64,000 bases of DNA from Roseibium sp. (GCA_017643215.1 JAEPNV010000003.1:62001-126000), one strand, 5' to 3'. Counted from the stretch's first letter, positions 8,843 to 18,288 are shown. Numbers and translations: made by a program. The notes: generated by a model from the sequence alone, not told the origin.

Positions 8843-10837
8843 TCACCGCCTGCGCCCGCCCGTGTACGTCGGCACCTCGTCGCCGCCGAAGATCACGCGC
8901 TGTGGATTCCGGTCGAAGCTTTCAACAGCCCGCTGGATCGAGATCAGGGTCCGATTGACCTGCGCGAGCGCGGCGACAAAGTCCGCCGAACCCTGCGTGG
9001 TGAATTTCGCCAGACCGTCGGCTATGGAATCGGCACGTCTTTCGAAGGCCTCGGCGACCTTACGGATCGCGGCCGCGGCCTGCGTCGCCTCCTTGATCAA
9101 TCCCTCGCCGTCGCCTTCCACCATGGTGCCAACGTTGTCGACAAGACCTTGAATACGGACGGAGGTCGCGTTCAAGGTCGCTGTCATTTCCTTTGCGTCG
9201 GTGATGATCTGATCGACGTCCGGTGTACGTTTGGACAGATCGCCCGTGATTCGGGCGACGTTATCGGCCGCGGCACGGGCCGAAATGATGATCTGATCGA
9301 TGCTTTGGCGCTGTCCGGCAAGCCCACCGGTCACATCTTCGACCGATCCGACGATGTTGGCGACCCGCTCCGGTTCAATCGCGCTTATGACGCCATCGGC
9401 GCTTGCCAGCGTTTCGGTGAATTGCGACGCGGCCACACGGAGATCGTCGATCAGCGCGATGATGCGGTCTTCCTCACCGCGCACCGTCGCGGTCACCGCC
9501 TCGATGTTCTGGATCGACGATTTTGTCGATGCGATGATCTCGTTGATCTGAACTTCCTGATTGTTGAAGTTCTCGATCACGCGGGCCGCGTTGTCCACCG
9601 CCTGGCCGACGGTCACCGGATCCACCTCGGCCACAATGGCATCCACACGGCCAAGCGAGGCGTTGAGGTTCCCGGTCAGTGTTTCAACCGACGCGACGAC
9701 ATTGGACACGCTGTCCGGGTCAATTGCGCCGGCGATTTCAACGCCGCGGGAGACAATCGTGTCGACCTTGCCCATGACGTCGCGCCCGCTCTGGATCACC
9801 TCGGCGATCGTCTGATCCTGTTCGCGGATCGTCTGCGACACCTCCGCAAGGTTCTGCATCGTCGTCGTTGTGGATCCGATGATGGCTTCGATTTCCGGCG
9901 TTCTTTGTTCCAGCATCTCGCCGAGCGCTGCGGCGCCGCCCACAATTTTTTGAACATCCTCGGGTTTGATGGCCTCGACCAGAAGTTCCACGTCCTCAAG
10001 CCCGCGGTTCAAACGCTCGGTAAAGGTCTGCAATTCCTTTGCAGCGGCCTGCGCGTCGGCAATCATCAGATCGATGCCACCACTTGCATCACCAAGGCTT
10101 TTGGAGAACCGGCTGAAGTCGTCAACGATTTCGGTGACCTTGTCGGACGGGATGGCCGCCAGGATGCGTTCGCCCTCATCCACCAGGCCTTCCATGCGTC
10201 CCGACAAGCTGACAAAGGCATCCGTCGCGGACGAAATGCTGGCCATGAAATCGGACACGCCATCCGAATTCGATGCCAACGCCTCGGAAAACGTTTCAAC
10301 ATTTTGCAGCGTCCGAGTCACGGTCGGCCGGTTTTCTTTCAGGAATTCGTCAATGGTTTTCATTGTCGAATCGGCCCGTTGCAAAACGTCCCGTGCCCCG
10401 TCCGTAATATCGTCAAATAAGGACCGGTCGGCATAGATCACTGGAATGCCTTCATCCGGGCTTTCCAGCAGCAAGGGCGCATCCAGACTGCCGCCGTTCA
10501 GATCCACATAAGCCACACCGGTCAATCCGGTGAAGTTCAACGTCGCTCTTGTGTCCGTGCGCAGCGGTGTGTCGGGTTTAACGCGAACGGTCGCAATCAC
10601 CTTGGTCGGGTCACTTGGATCAAAATCAAGCGAACTCACGTCGCCGATCCGGATCCCGTTGAACAGCACCTGCCCGCCGACGGGCAGACCCGTGACCGGG
10701 GCCGGAAAGATGATCCGCATAAACACGTTCTCGCGGTTTTCAGCCGTTGCCGCGAGCCAGAAGATAAAGGCGAACGCACCAATCAGGGTAACCACCAAGA
10801 AGGCGCCGATCACGATGTAGTTTGCCCGGGTTTCCAT
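8843..10837 (-). CDS. MlaD-family MCE-domain protein with very long helical C-terminus
   Basis: A 664-residue protein with an N-terminal membrane anchor at 8-30 and a single MCE domain at about 38-116 ('PVTGLPVGGQVLFNGIRIG', then 'GLTGVAYVDLNGG'). About 550 residues of predicted helix follow, containing degenerate units of the form P-(E/D)-x-V-x-x-(I/V)-V ... I-(D/E)-x-I-I (for example around residues 293-335, 373-405 and 485-530). E. coli MlaD is only about 180 residues. Single-MCE proteins with long helices (mycobacterial Mce, PqiB needles) form periplasm-spanning tubes, so this one may do the same. It lies 12 bp after the ATPase gene. Confidence 0.9.
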   Translation of the reverse strand: METRANYIVIGAFLVVTLIGAFAFIFWLAATAENRENVFMRIIFPAPVTGLPVGGQVLFNGIRIGDVSSLDFDPSDPTKVIATVRVKPDTPLRTDTRATLNFTGLTGVAYVDLNGGSLDAPLLLESPDEGIPVIYADRSLFDDITDGARDVLQRADSTMKTIDEFLKENRPTVTRTLQNVETFSEALASNSDGVSDFMASISSATDAFVSLSGRMEGLVDEGERILAAIPSDKVTEIVDDFSRFSKSLGDASGGIDLMIADAQAAAKELQTFTERLNRGLEDVELLVEAIKPEDVQKIVGGAAALGEMLEQRTPEIEAIIGSTTTTMQNLAEVSQTIREQDQTIAEVIQSGRDVMGKVDTIVSRGVEIAGAIDPDSVSNVVASVETLTGNLNASLGRVDAIVAEVDPVTVGQAVDNAARVIENFNNQEVQINEIIASTKSSIQNIEAVTATVRGEEDRIIALIDDLRVAASQFTETLASADGVISAIEPERVANIVGSVEDVTGGLAGQRQSIDQIIISARAAADNVARITGDLSKRTPDVDQIITDAKEMTATLNATSVRIQGLVDNVGTMVEGDGEGLIKEATQAAAAIRKVAEAFERRADSIADGLAKFTTQGSADFVAALAQVNRTLISIQRAVESFDRNPQRVIFGGDEVPTYTGGRRR

Positions 10838-10849
10838 GCAAAACCGTCC

Positions 10850-11659
10850 CTATGTCCGGCGCAGGGCGCGGGCGCCGCGGAAATAGGATTCAATCCACGG
10901 GTCGTCGTTCGCCATCATGTCGTCGATCGGTCCGATCGCCAAAACCTTCTTGTACCTCAAAACCGCAATCCGGTCGCAGATCGAATGCAGGCTGTCCAGA
11001 TCGTGGGTCACCATATAGACAGTCAACCCGAGCGTCTCACACAGGTTATCAATTAGCGAGTCAAATGCCGCCGCCCCAATTGGATCGAGGCCGGACGTCG
11101 GCTCGTCCAGAAACACCAAATCCGGGTCCAGCGCAAGGGCGCGTGCCAGACTGGCACGCTTGATCATGCCGCCGGAAAGTTCCGCGGGAAACTTGTCACC
11201 GGCGTCCTGCGGCAGCCCGACGAGTTCAAGTTTCAATGTGGCGAGTTCATCCATCAATCGAGGCGACAGTCTCAAATGCTCGCGCATTGGAACTTGGATG
11301 TTCTGTTTGACCGTGAGCGAGGAAAACAGGGCGCCTTGCTGAAACAAGACGCCCCAGCGGCGTTCGATGGAGCGCCGCTCCTTTTCGGAGGCCGTCGAAA
11401 GATCGTGGCCGAAGACATTGATCGAGCCCGACCGTCGCGGGATCAGCCCGAGGATCGCCCGCATCAAGACCGACTTGCCCGTGCCCGATCCGCCGACAAA
11501 ACCAAGAACCTCGCCGCGGCGGACGTCGAGATCCAGATCCTGAAGGATGATTTTCGTGCCAAAACCGACCGTCACACCTCGTACGGACAAAATGATATCC
11601 GTTCGCCCATCTGTTTGGGGCGCTGTGACTGGCGGCTCGGCGACTTCGGCAACTGACAT
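10850..11659 (-). CDS. MlaF-type ABC transporter ATP-binding protein
   Basis: A 269-residue ATPase of the phospholipid (MCE) ABC transporter. Walker A is 'GGSGTGKS', the signature is 'LSGGMIKRASLARALALDP', and Walker B is 'LVFLDEPTSGLDP', which is the MlaF variant of the signature. An N-terminal stretch of about 20 residues precedes the domain. It would energise the MlaE permease from the cytoplasmic side. It starts 2 bp after the mlaE stop and is followed 12 bp later by mlaD, so E-F-D are one operon. Confidence 0.93.
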   Translation of the reverse strand: MSVAEVAEPPVTAPQTDGRTDIILSVRGVTVGFGTKIILQDLDLDVRRGEVLGFVGGSGTGKSVLMRAILGLIPRRSGSINVFGHDLSTASEKERRSIERRWGVLFQQGALFSSLTVKQNIQVPMREHLRLSPRLMDELATLKLELVGLPQDAGDKFPAELSGGMIKRASLARALALDPDLVFLDEPTSGLDPIGAAAFDSLIDNLCETLGLTVYMVTHDLDSLHSICDRIAVLRYKKVLAIGPIDDMMANDDPWIESYFRGARALRRT

Positions 11660-11661
11660 TC

Positions 11662-12810
11662 CTAGACACCGATCGACGCGAAAAAGATGGCGAACAGGCC
11701 GTCGACCACGATAACAAGGAAAATCGCTTTCACAACCGACATGGTGGTGTGCCGACCGAGCGACTCGGCGGAGCCACCGACCTTGAGGCCTTCAACGCAG
11801 GCGATCAATCCGATGATCAGTGCCATGAACGGGGCCTTCACGATCCCGACCATCAACGTATCCAGCGTCACCGCCGCCTGCAACTGGGTCAGAAATGCTG
11901 CCGGCGGAATGTCCAGATAGGCCCAAACGGTCAGTCCGGCCCCGAACAAGGCGGCGATATCGGCGATAAAGGTCAAAATGGGCAGCGCGATCATCAACGC
12001 GAGGATCCTTGGCAGGACCAGAACTTCCGTCACGCTGAGCCCGATCACATGCAGGGCATCGACCTCTTCCTGCATGCGCATGGCGCCAAGTTCGGCGGTG
12101 AACGCCGAGCCGGACCGCCCGGCCACCATGATCGCGGTCAAAATCACGCCGATTTCGCGCAGCACCAGGATACCGGCCAGGTCAACCACGAAGATATCGG
12201 CACCGAATTGGCGGAGATAAAACCCGCCCTGCTGCGAGATAATGGCGCCGATCAGGAAGCTCATGAGGGCAACGATCGGGACTGCGCCGATGCAACTGCG
12301 GTCGAACTGCACGGCGACCGCAATCCCGCGAAGCCGTTTGGGTTGCAAAAGAACCGTCGCAACGACAATGCCGAGCGATCCCAGGATGTGCAGCATCGCC
12401 ACACCATCTTTGCCGACATTGACAACCTGGCGACCCGTTGCGTCGAGAAATCCGACGATGGAAAAACGAAGCCTGTCGGGCTTCCAACGCGGCGGATGAT
12501 GGCGCTCGATCTGGTCGAACAATTGCCGCCGCACGTCATTGAGGCCGGACAATTCCACACGCCGTCCGCCAAATTCCAGCGTGCCGCGCAAACGGTGGAC
12601 CAACCATGCCCCGCTGGTATCGATGACGCCGATTGCGGACGTGTCGATGCAGGTCAGGCGGTGTTTATCGACAACGACGGAATCGATCAGTTTTTCCGCT
12701 GCAGCCAGAGTGCTGACGGTCCAATCGCCGCTCAGGCACAACATCTGCTGGTCGGAGGACGTGGCATCAACCCGATACGCAGGGGCTATGTTTTTTTCCA
12801 GGAACGCCAT
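11662..12810 (-). CDS. MlaE-family permease with fused N-terminal STAS domain
   Basis: A 382-residue protein. Residues about 15-110 form a STAS-like domain (MlaB type, 'CLSGDWTVSTLAAAEKLI' and 'CIDTSAIGVIDTSGAWLV'). Residues about 130-380 are the MlaE permease with five or six membrane helices and the conserved 'MVAGRSGSAFTAELGAMR' block. In E. coli, MlaB is a separate subunit; here it is fused, which is common in alphaproteobacteria. It is the first gene of the four-gene lipid-transport operon and is divergent from dgcN. The start at 12810 is the first in-frame ATG with a reasonable N-terminus. Confidence 0.92.
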   Translation of the reverse strand: MAFLEKNIAPAYRVDATSSDQQMLCLSGDWTVSTLAAAEKLIDSVVVDKHRLTCIDTSAIGVIDTSGAWLVHRLRGTLEFGGRRVELSGLNDVRRQLFDQIERHHPPRWKPDRLRFSIVGFLDATGRQVVNVGKDGVAMLHILGSLGIVVATVLLQPKRLRGIAVAVQFDRSCIGAVPIVALMSFLIGAIISQQGGFYLRQFGADIFVVDLAGILVLREIGVILTAIMVAGRSGSAFTAELGAMRMQEEVDALHVIGLSVTEVLVLPRILALMIALPILTFIADIAALFGAGLTVWAYLDIPPAAFLTQLQAAVTLDTLMVGIVKAPFMALIIGLIACVEGLKVGGSAESLGRHTTMSVVKAIFLVIVVDGLFAIFFASIGV

Positions 12811-12919
12811 GGCAAATACGCCGCCCTCTTGCCGCTGAAATCCTTCCCCTCGTATACCTGACCGGTGAGTTCAACGTCCAGCCGCCGCGAACTGGACATC
12901 AGTCGGAAAGCAATCGCTC

Positions 12920-13933
12920 ATGGAAATCGCTCATCCCTATCTTCTGTTTCTCGGTGACGTGCCGGATGCCCTGGCCGCGAAGACCGCGATCGGGATCGTC
13001 GATTGGCGGCGGGACTGGTGTATCGGCCAGGTTCGGCTTGAAGGCTGCGTTGCCGATACGGGCTTGCCCGACATGGCAATTGAGGACGGTGCGAAGAAAG
13101 GCGCGAAGACCATGGTCGTCGGAGCAGTCAATGCCGGCGGGCGATTACCAGACCATTGGGTGGACTCGATCGTGAGTGCCCTCAATGCGGGTATGGACGT
13201 GGCAAGCGGCCTTCATGTTCGCCTGGGAAGCATCGCGGCGATCGCCGCGGCCGCAAAAGCCAGTGGCCGGTCGCTCTATGACGTGCGTCACAACACGGAA
13301 GTGTTTCCGACCGGCAAAGGCACAAAGCGGCCGGGCAAACGGATTTTGACCGTCGGCACCGATTGTTCGGTCGGGAAAAAATACACGGCCCTTGCCATGG
13401 ACCGGGCCATGAGCGCGCGCGGTTATGAAAGTTCATTTTGTGCCACCGGCCAAACCGGCGTTCTGATTTCCGGCCGGGGTGTTGCGCTCGACGCGGTGGT
13501 GGCGGACTTCATTTCGGGCGCCGCCGAATGGCTCTCGCCCGCAACCCATGACAACCACTGGCAGGTTGTCGAGGGCCAGGGGTCGTTGTTTCACCCCTCT
13601 TTTGCGGGCGTCACCATGGGATTGCTGCACGGTTCACAGCCGGACGCCTTTATCGTCTGCCACGAGCCAACGCGCACGACGATGCGCGGCGTCAGCACGC
13701 CGCTCCCGTCCATCCAACAGGTCATCGACTTCACCGTGCAAGCCGGACGGCTCACGAACCCGGACATCCGCTGCATCGGAATTGCGGTCAATACGATGGC
13801 ACTCAACGAAGACGAGGCGTGGACATTTTTGGCCAAGGTCGGTGAGGATCATGGCCTTCCGGCAACCGACCCGGTCAGGTTTGGGATCGACGTCATTGTC
13901 GACAAAGTGGCTGCGGAATTCGGCGGACCATGA
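12920..13933 (+). CDS. dgcN: DUF1611 protein, D-glutamate N-acetyltransferase-like (DgcN)
   Basis: A 337-residue DUF1611-family protein. The N-terminal Rossmann-like half ends near residue 130. The C-terminal half carries a P-loop-like motif 'GTDCSVGKK' at 146-154, then 'VEGQGSLFHPSFAGVTMGLLHG'-type conserved blocks. In marine bacteria, DgcN works with DgcA in a D-glutamate degradation route: DgcN N-acetylates D-Glu and DgcA racemises the product. Its stop overlaps the dgcA start by 4 bp (ATGA), which strongly supports the pairing. Function is by family and context. Confidence 0.82.
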   Translation: MEIAHPYLLFLGDVPDALAAKTAIGIVDWRRDWCIGQVRLEGCVADTGLPDMAIEDGAKKGAKTMVVGAVNAGGRLPDHWVDSIVSALNAGMDVASGLHVRLGSIAAIAAAAKASGRSLYDVRHNTEVFPTGKGTKRPGKRILTVGTDCSVGKKYTALAMDRAMSARGYESSFCATGQTGVLISGRGVALDAVVADFISGAAEWLSPATHDNHWQVVEGQGSLFHPSFAGVTMGLLHGSQPDAFIVCHEPTRTTMRGVSTPLPSIQQVIDFTVQAGRLTNPDIRCIGIAVNTMALNEDEAWTFLAKVGEDHGLPATDPVRFGIDVIVDKVAAEFGGP

Positions 13934-14913
13934 AAACACACATCGAAATCATCCCCGAACGCTATGAAATCGCGGGCGGTTTTGCCATTTCGCGCGGCAG
14001 CCGGACACATGCGGAGGTTCTCGTCGTCAAGATCACCCGCGGCCGCCTTGAAGGCCGCGGCGAGTGTGTGCCGTATCCGCGTTACGGCGAGAGCCTTGAG
14101 AGCGTGCAGGCTCAGATCGCAGACATCCTGCCGGACCTGGAGGCCGGTGCCAGCCGGCGGCAGCTCCAAAAACTTCTACCGGCAGGTGCGGCGCGCAACG
14201 CCGTCGATTGCGCCCTTTGGGATCTGGAAGCCAAGGAAAGTGGCCGGAGGGCCTGGCAACTTGCCGGGATCGAAGAGCCCCGCCCGCTGGAGACCGCGTT
14301 CACGATCAGCGTCGGCACGCCGGACGCCATGGCCGCGGCGACGGCACAAGCCGCGCACCGCCCGCTCCTGAAAATCAAACTCGCCGGTGACGGCGATCCG
14401 GAGCGCATCGCCGCGGTCCGCGAGGCCGCGCCGCATTCAGCTCTGATTATCGACGCCAATGAGGCGTGGACGCAAACAAGCTACGGCCCGAACATGACGG
14501 CGTGCAGCCAGGCCGGTGTGGCTCTCATTGAACAGCCGCTGCCAGCCGATGCGGATCACCTGTTGGAAAGCGTGTCCCGGCCGGTTCCCGTGTGCGCGGA
14601 TGAAAGCCTGCACACGAGCGAAGACCTTGCAGACCTCCGCCGCCGGTACGATGCGGTCAACATCAAACTTGATAAGGCAGGAGGCTTGAGCGAGGCGCTC
14701 GTCCTTGCCGGGCGCGCGCGGGCGATGGATTTCAAAATCATGGTGGGATGCATGCTCGGTACATCCCTGGCCATGGCCCCGGCGGTCCTGGTGGCGCAAA
14801 CAGCCGATTATGTCGATCTGGACGGTCCGTTGCTTCTCACAAGAGACCGCGAACCGGGCCTTCGCTTCGACGGCAGCACGGTGTACCCGCCGGACTCCGC
14901 CCTATGGGGATGA
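13930..14913 (+). CDS. dgcA: Enolase-superfamily epimerase, N-acetyl-D-glutamate racemase-like (DgcA)
   Basis: A 327-residue member of the enolase superfamily, close to dipeptide (L-Ala-D/L-Glu) epimerases. The catalytic and metal ligands are all visible: KxK at Lys148/Lys150, Asp175 ('DANEAW'), Glu201 ('IEQPLP'), Asp224 ('ADESLH') and Lys246 ('NIKLDKAGG'). Alone it could be called a dipeptide epimerase. The 4-bp overlap with dgcN favours the N-acetyl-D-glutamate racemase role. The two genes form a small operon divergent from the Mla genes. Confidence 0.85.
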   Translation: MKTHIEIIPERYEIAGGFAISRGSRTHAEVLVVKITRGRLEGRGECVPYPRYGESLESVQAQIADILPDLEAGASRRQLQKLLPAGAARNAVDCALWDLEAKESGRRAWQLAGIEEPRPLETAFTISVGTPDAMAAATAQAAHRPLLKIKLAGDGDPERIAAVREAAPHSALIIDANEAWTQTSYGPNMTACSQAGVALIEQPLPADADHLLESVSRPVPVCADESLHTSEDLADLRRRYDAVNIKLDKAGGLSEALVLAGRARAMDFKIMVGCMLGTSLAMAPAVLVAQTADYVDLDGPLLLTRDREPGLRFDGSTVYPPDSALWG

Positions 14914-15012
14914 CATCAAAAATGCGGTGACCGATATTGCTCGGCACCACCGACAAGGCGCGGGCAACGGAAGACAGCAGCTCCGTCTTGCCCGCAGCCC
15001 ACGAGCCCATCG

Positions 15013-15669
15013 CTATTGGACGTCGGTCACCTTGATTTCCGTAAACCGCGCCGACCGTGTGTCGGATGCGCCGCCCACGTAAAGACCGATCTTTGTTTCG
15101 CCGCTTGGTTTTTGGCCGCGCATTTTATGCACCTCGTTTCCGTTCACATAAAACGTGGCGAGGTTTCCCTTCAATGTGACCCGCAGCCGGTTTGACACGT
15201 CCAGCCCCGGCTTGATCGCAGTGCCGGTGCTTTCGATCGCGATCTTTGTCCACTCATCGTTCTTCAGACGATAGATTTCAAACTTGTCGTTGGTTCTGAT
15301 CAGGAACTGGAAGTAATTGTCGTAGTCTTCGGCCCAGAACAGCAGCCCGGCTTCAACGTCCTCGCCTTCCGCGAACTCCATGTCCAGGCAGATGTCGGCA
15401 TCTTTGAAAAAGAACGTTGGCAGGATCGAGGAATAAGACTTGCCGGCGGTTGGCTTGATGATGAACACACCTTCCGAGATACCGCCCCGATCCGGATTGC
15501 ACGGCCAATTGCAGAGATTGTCGTCGAAACTGTCTTCGAACAGCACTTCGTCGCCCTCGCACGCCTGCGCGGCAGGAATCGCACCGCCGGCAATCATGAC
15601 GGCAGCAAGAAGAGGCAATGTATAGCGTTTCAGATGCGACTTTTCCCAACCAACACCCAACCAGGCCAT
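15013..15669 (-). CDS. Secreted concanavalin-like (LamG/DUF1080-type) domain protein
   Basis: A 218-residue exported protein. The ATG at 15669 has an AGGGAG site 6 bp upstream. The N-terminus is long for a signal peptide (basic about residues 14-20, hydrophobic about 21-35, 'AAQA' cleavage site near 37). The mature part is a single beta-sandwich lectin-like domain, with 'LLFWAEDYDNYFQFLIR' and 'DVSNRLRVTLKGNLATFYVNG' giving the alternating strand pattern of 3-keto-disaccharide hydrolase/LamG folds. Four Cys in the first third may form disulfides. The role is unknown; carbohydrate or surface binding is a guess. It stands alone. Confidence 0.75.
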   Translation of the reverse strand: MAWLGVGWEKSHLKRYTLPLLAAVMIAGGAIPAAQACEGDEVLFEDSFDDNLCNWPCNPDRGGISEGVFIIKPTAGKSYSSILPTFFFKDADICLDMEFAEGEDVEAGLLFWAEDYDNYFQFLIRTNDKFEIYRLKNDEWTKIAIESTGTAIKPGLDVSNRLRVTLKGNLATFYVNGNEVHKMRGQKPSGETKIGLYVGGASDTRSARFTEIKVTDVQ

Positions 15670-15858
15670 GGAGTTCTCCCTCAAGTCAGTATTATGAATG
15701 AACTACGCCTCGGTAGCCTGGTGCTTCATTTACGAACGGCGTTTTCTGTCACAAGACTGTGAAAACACGGATGCGACATTATTGCACTTATCGGCACCAT
15801 GCCGCCGGCGCTGGTGACCGCGTAGCGCGGTTCCAAAAAGGAACAAGCCCGCCGATCG

Positions 15859-17043
15859 TCATGGGGAGGCAGTTAGAGGAGACTTTAAAAGCCGCGCCGC
15901 CAGGACCGGTCTGATCAAGAGCAACATCCCGGCAGCACATGAGGATGAAACCGCCATCGCCCAGAACGCCCACGCGGGATCAGCGGTGTAAAGCGGACCG
16001 CACAGCGCAAGACCGGCAGCCATGAGCAGGCCGGAAGACGTCGACAAAAGGCCTTGGCCGGTGCCGCCCCACCGCGCAGGGATAATTTGTGACAGCACTG
16101 CGACCGCACCCAAATGGGCGGCCCCGAAGCTCAAACCGTGCAACAACTGCAAACCGACAATCGTGGGCGGCGTCACCGCAAACGGGAAAAGGGCCCATCG
16201 CAGTATGCCCGCAATGGCCGCCAGTGCCATAAGCCGTGTTGGACTGAACCAGGGTCCCAAGCGGCCAGCGACCAGAAAAAGGCAAATCTCCGCTGCAACC
16301 CCGACGGACCAGTAAACGCCTATCGACAACGTGTCCTGTCCGATAGACGTCCAATAGAGGGTCCCAAACCCGTAAAACGCGGCATGTGTGGCCTGGAGCA
16401 GGCCGGCCACAAGCAAAAACAACCAGAACCACGGTTCGCGAAACACCGGCACACCTGAGATCGCTGGGCCAGTCAGTTCCGATCGCCCCGACCCCATGGA
16501 AGGCAGCAAGACGGCCACCAGGCCTGTTGCAAGGGTGGATGCCGTGATGGCCGCAAGCAGCATCTCCGTGGCCCCGCTCAGGGCCGCCCAGCCACCGAAG
16601 AGGTTCGCCACGACAAAGGCCACGGAGCCCCAGAGCCGCATCCGCCCATAGTCGCCGCCATGCCGGCGAACGACCTCCAGCGCATAGGCGTCGCTGAGCG
16701 GCACGATCGGCGCCCAGAACACCATCAGGCCGGAAACCGCGAGCACGGCGGACCAGAACCCGGAACTGACCATGAACAGAGCCAGGCAGAGGCACCCCCC
16801 GAGCGAATAGACGAAGACGGATAGCCGCCGCCTCCCGCTGCGGTCGGACAGATTGGCCATGACCGGACTGGCGGCAATTCGAATTGCCGTTGCCACACCG
16901 AGCACATACCCGACCTCGGCAAGTGACAGGCCGCGGTCCTCCAGCACCAGCGGAAAAAACGGCAGGAACAATCCAAATCCGAAGAAATGGCACGCAAACA
17001 GCGCACCGGCGACGGCATTCACATCACCAATTTGAAAACGCAT
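15859..17043 (-). CDS. MFS transporter, HcaT/MFS_1-like (PPP family)
   Basis: A 394-residue inner-membrane carrier with 12 predicted helices. The cytoplasmic loop 2-3 motif 'NLSDRSGRRR' and the phrase 'YGRMRLWGSVAFVVANLFGG' are characteristic of the 3-phenylpropionate/H+ symporter-like branch, including HcaT and nucleoside-type MFS_1-like proteins. The real substrate is unknown, and no aromatic-degradation genes are nearby. The gene stands alone and is divergent from the CheZ-like gene. Confidence 0.85.
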   Translation of the reverse strand: MRFQIGDVNAVAGALFACHFFGFGLFLPFFPLVLEDRGLSLAEVGYVLGVATAIRIAASPVMANLSDRSGRRRLSVFVYSLGGCLCLALFMVSSGFWSAVLAVSGLMVFWAPIVPLSDAYALEVVRRHGGDYGRMRLWGSVAFVVANLFGGWAALSGATEMLLAAITASTLATGLVAVLLPSMGSGRSELTGPAISGVPVFREPWFWLFLLVAGLLQATHAAFYGFGTLYWTSIGQDTLSIGVYWSVGVAAEICLFLVAGRLGPWFSPTRLMALAAIAGILRWALFPFAVTPPTIVGLQLLHGLSFGAAHLGAVAVLSQIIPARWGGTGQGLLSTSSGLLMAAGLALCGPLYTADPAWAFWAMAVSSSCAAGMLLLIRPVLAARLLKSPLTASP

Positions 17044-17160
17044 GGCGGGCCGGCCCGGTGATCATCCTAAAGGGATGTTAACGATTTTCCATTTAGCTTT
17101 TTAAACGAGTAGCTCCGGTTACGGCACACTGGACCCATTAGCAAGCCGAGATACCTGCCC

Positions 17161-18288
17161 ATGCACGCGGACGCACAACAGGATGAGACGGATCTGATCG
17201 GCGAGGCCGAATACCAGACCCTTGAGCAAACCTTGATGGAATCGGACCGTGGCCGCCGGTTCCTGAAGGAGTTTGTCAAGCGGCACAAGACGCCGGAATC
17301 CCGGGAGATTCTTGATGCAATTCAACGCCTTGAGAAAGTCGTTACGCGCCAGCGCAAGGTTCCGGATCTGGACAAGATCCGGCTCGACATTGCTGAGATG
17401 CATGACGCGATCGAGCGCACCAAGCTAGAGATCGCAAACATCAAGGCAGAAGACCAGGCCTCGAACCGGTTCGTCGACGCCTCCCACGAACTGGACGCGA
17501 TCGTCACGCAGACCGAGGGCGCAACCCAGGTGATTCTGGAAGCGGCCGAGAAGATCCAGGAACAAGCCTGGACGTTGCGTGAGGCGGGTGCCGATGATGC
17601 CACCTGCAATGACATTGATGAAAAAGCCACAGAAATCTTCATGGCGTGCTCGTTCCAGGATCTGACCGGCCAGCGGACCAACAAAGTGGTCCAGGTTCTG
17701 AGGTACCTGGAAAGCCGCATCAACTTGATGATCAACATCTGGGGCATTGACGATCTGGAAGCGGACGACACCGCCGGGCCGGTGGACAGCCGCCCGGACG
17801 CGCACCTTCTCAACGGGCCACAACATGAAGGCGCCGGTGTTTCCCAGTCCAACGTCGATGAGCTGATGTCGGCAAGCGCCGATATCTTTTCCGCGGCCCT
17901 GGCCGAGACCGGGACGGAAAACCCTGCGCCGTACGTTGCCGATGCCGCCGTTGACGATACGGATGTGGCACCGGGCGCAATCGGCGAACCCATGGATCCT
18001 GCTGACATTGACAGCATGTTCGCCAACAACACCGGCGGGTCGGTCGAAACATCCGGAGACAGCGATTACGGCAACGACAGCACCGAAACGACGGAATTCG
18101 AGGCGGCCCACGCTCCGGACGAGGTTCTCGACGAGGCCGCGATCGACGAGCTGTTCGACAACGACACAAAGACCTCGGAGGCGGCGGCCGATGACGCATG
18201 GCAAGCGGCCGAGGAGTTGGCCAGTGCCGATGCCGGCGATCCGCTCGAAGAATTGAGCGAAGCCGAACGCCAGGCCTTGTTCAACTGA
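17161..18288 (+). CDS. cheZ: CheZ-like CheY-P phosphatase with repeated C-terminal docking-like peptides
   Basis: A 375-residue protein. Residues 1-200 are helical and carry the CheZ catalytic block 'CSFQDLTGQRTNKVV', with Asp167 and Gln171 matching E. coli Asp143/Gln147. Family members dephosphorylate CheY-P. Residues 200-375 are acidic and unstructured-looking, and contain four short peptides of the type S/D-x-x-x-(I/V)-D-x-(L/M)-(F/M): around 228-236, 278-287, 323-332 and a weaker copy at 365-374. E. coli CheZ has one such C-terminal CheY-P-binding peptide, and the FliM N-terminus has a similar one. The gene converges with a chemoreceptor gene at 18857. Confidence 0.85.
   Translation: MHADAQQDETDLIGEAEYQTLEQTLMESDRGRRFLKEFVKRHKTPESREILDAIQRLEKVVTRQRKVPDLDKIRLDIAEMHDAIERTKLEIANIKAEDQASNRFVDASHELDAIVTQTEGATQVILEAAEKIQEQAWTLREAGADDATCNDIDEKATEIFMACSFQDLTGQRTNKVVQVLRYLESRINLMINIWGIDDLEADDTAGPVDSRPDAHLLNGPQHEGAGVSQSNVDELMSASADIFSAALAETGTENPAPYVADAAVDDTDVAPGAIGEPMDPADIDSMFANNTGGSVETSGDSDYGNDSTETTEFEAAHAPDEVLDEAAIDELFDNDTKTSEAAADDAWQAAEELASADAGDPLEELSEAERQALFN

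Noticed and set aside
9149..10420. Plus-strand open frame of 423 codons
   Set aside because: It mirrors the long repetitive mlaD tail. The product is His/Arg/Asp-rich with no domain, while the minus strand encodes a clear MCE protein.
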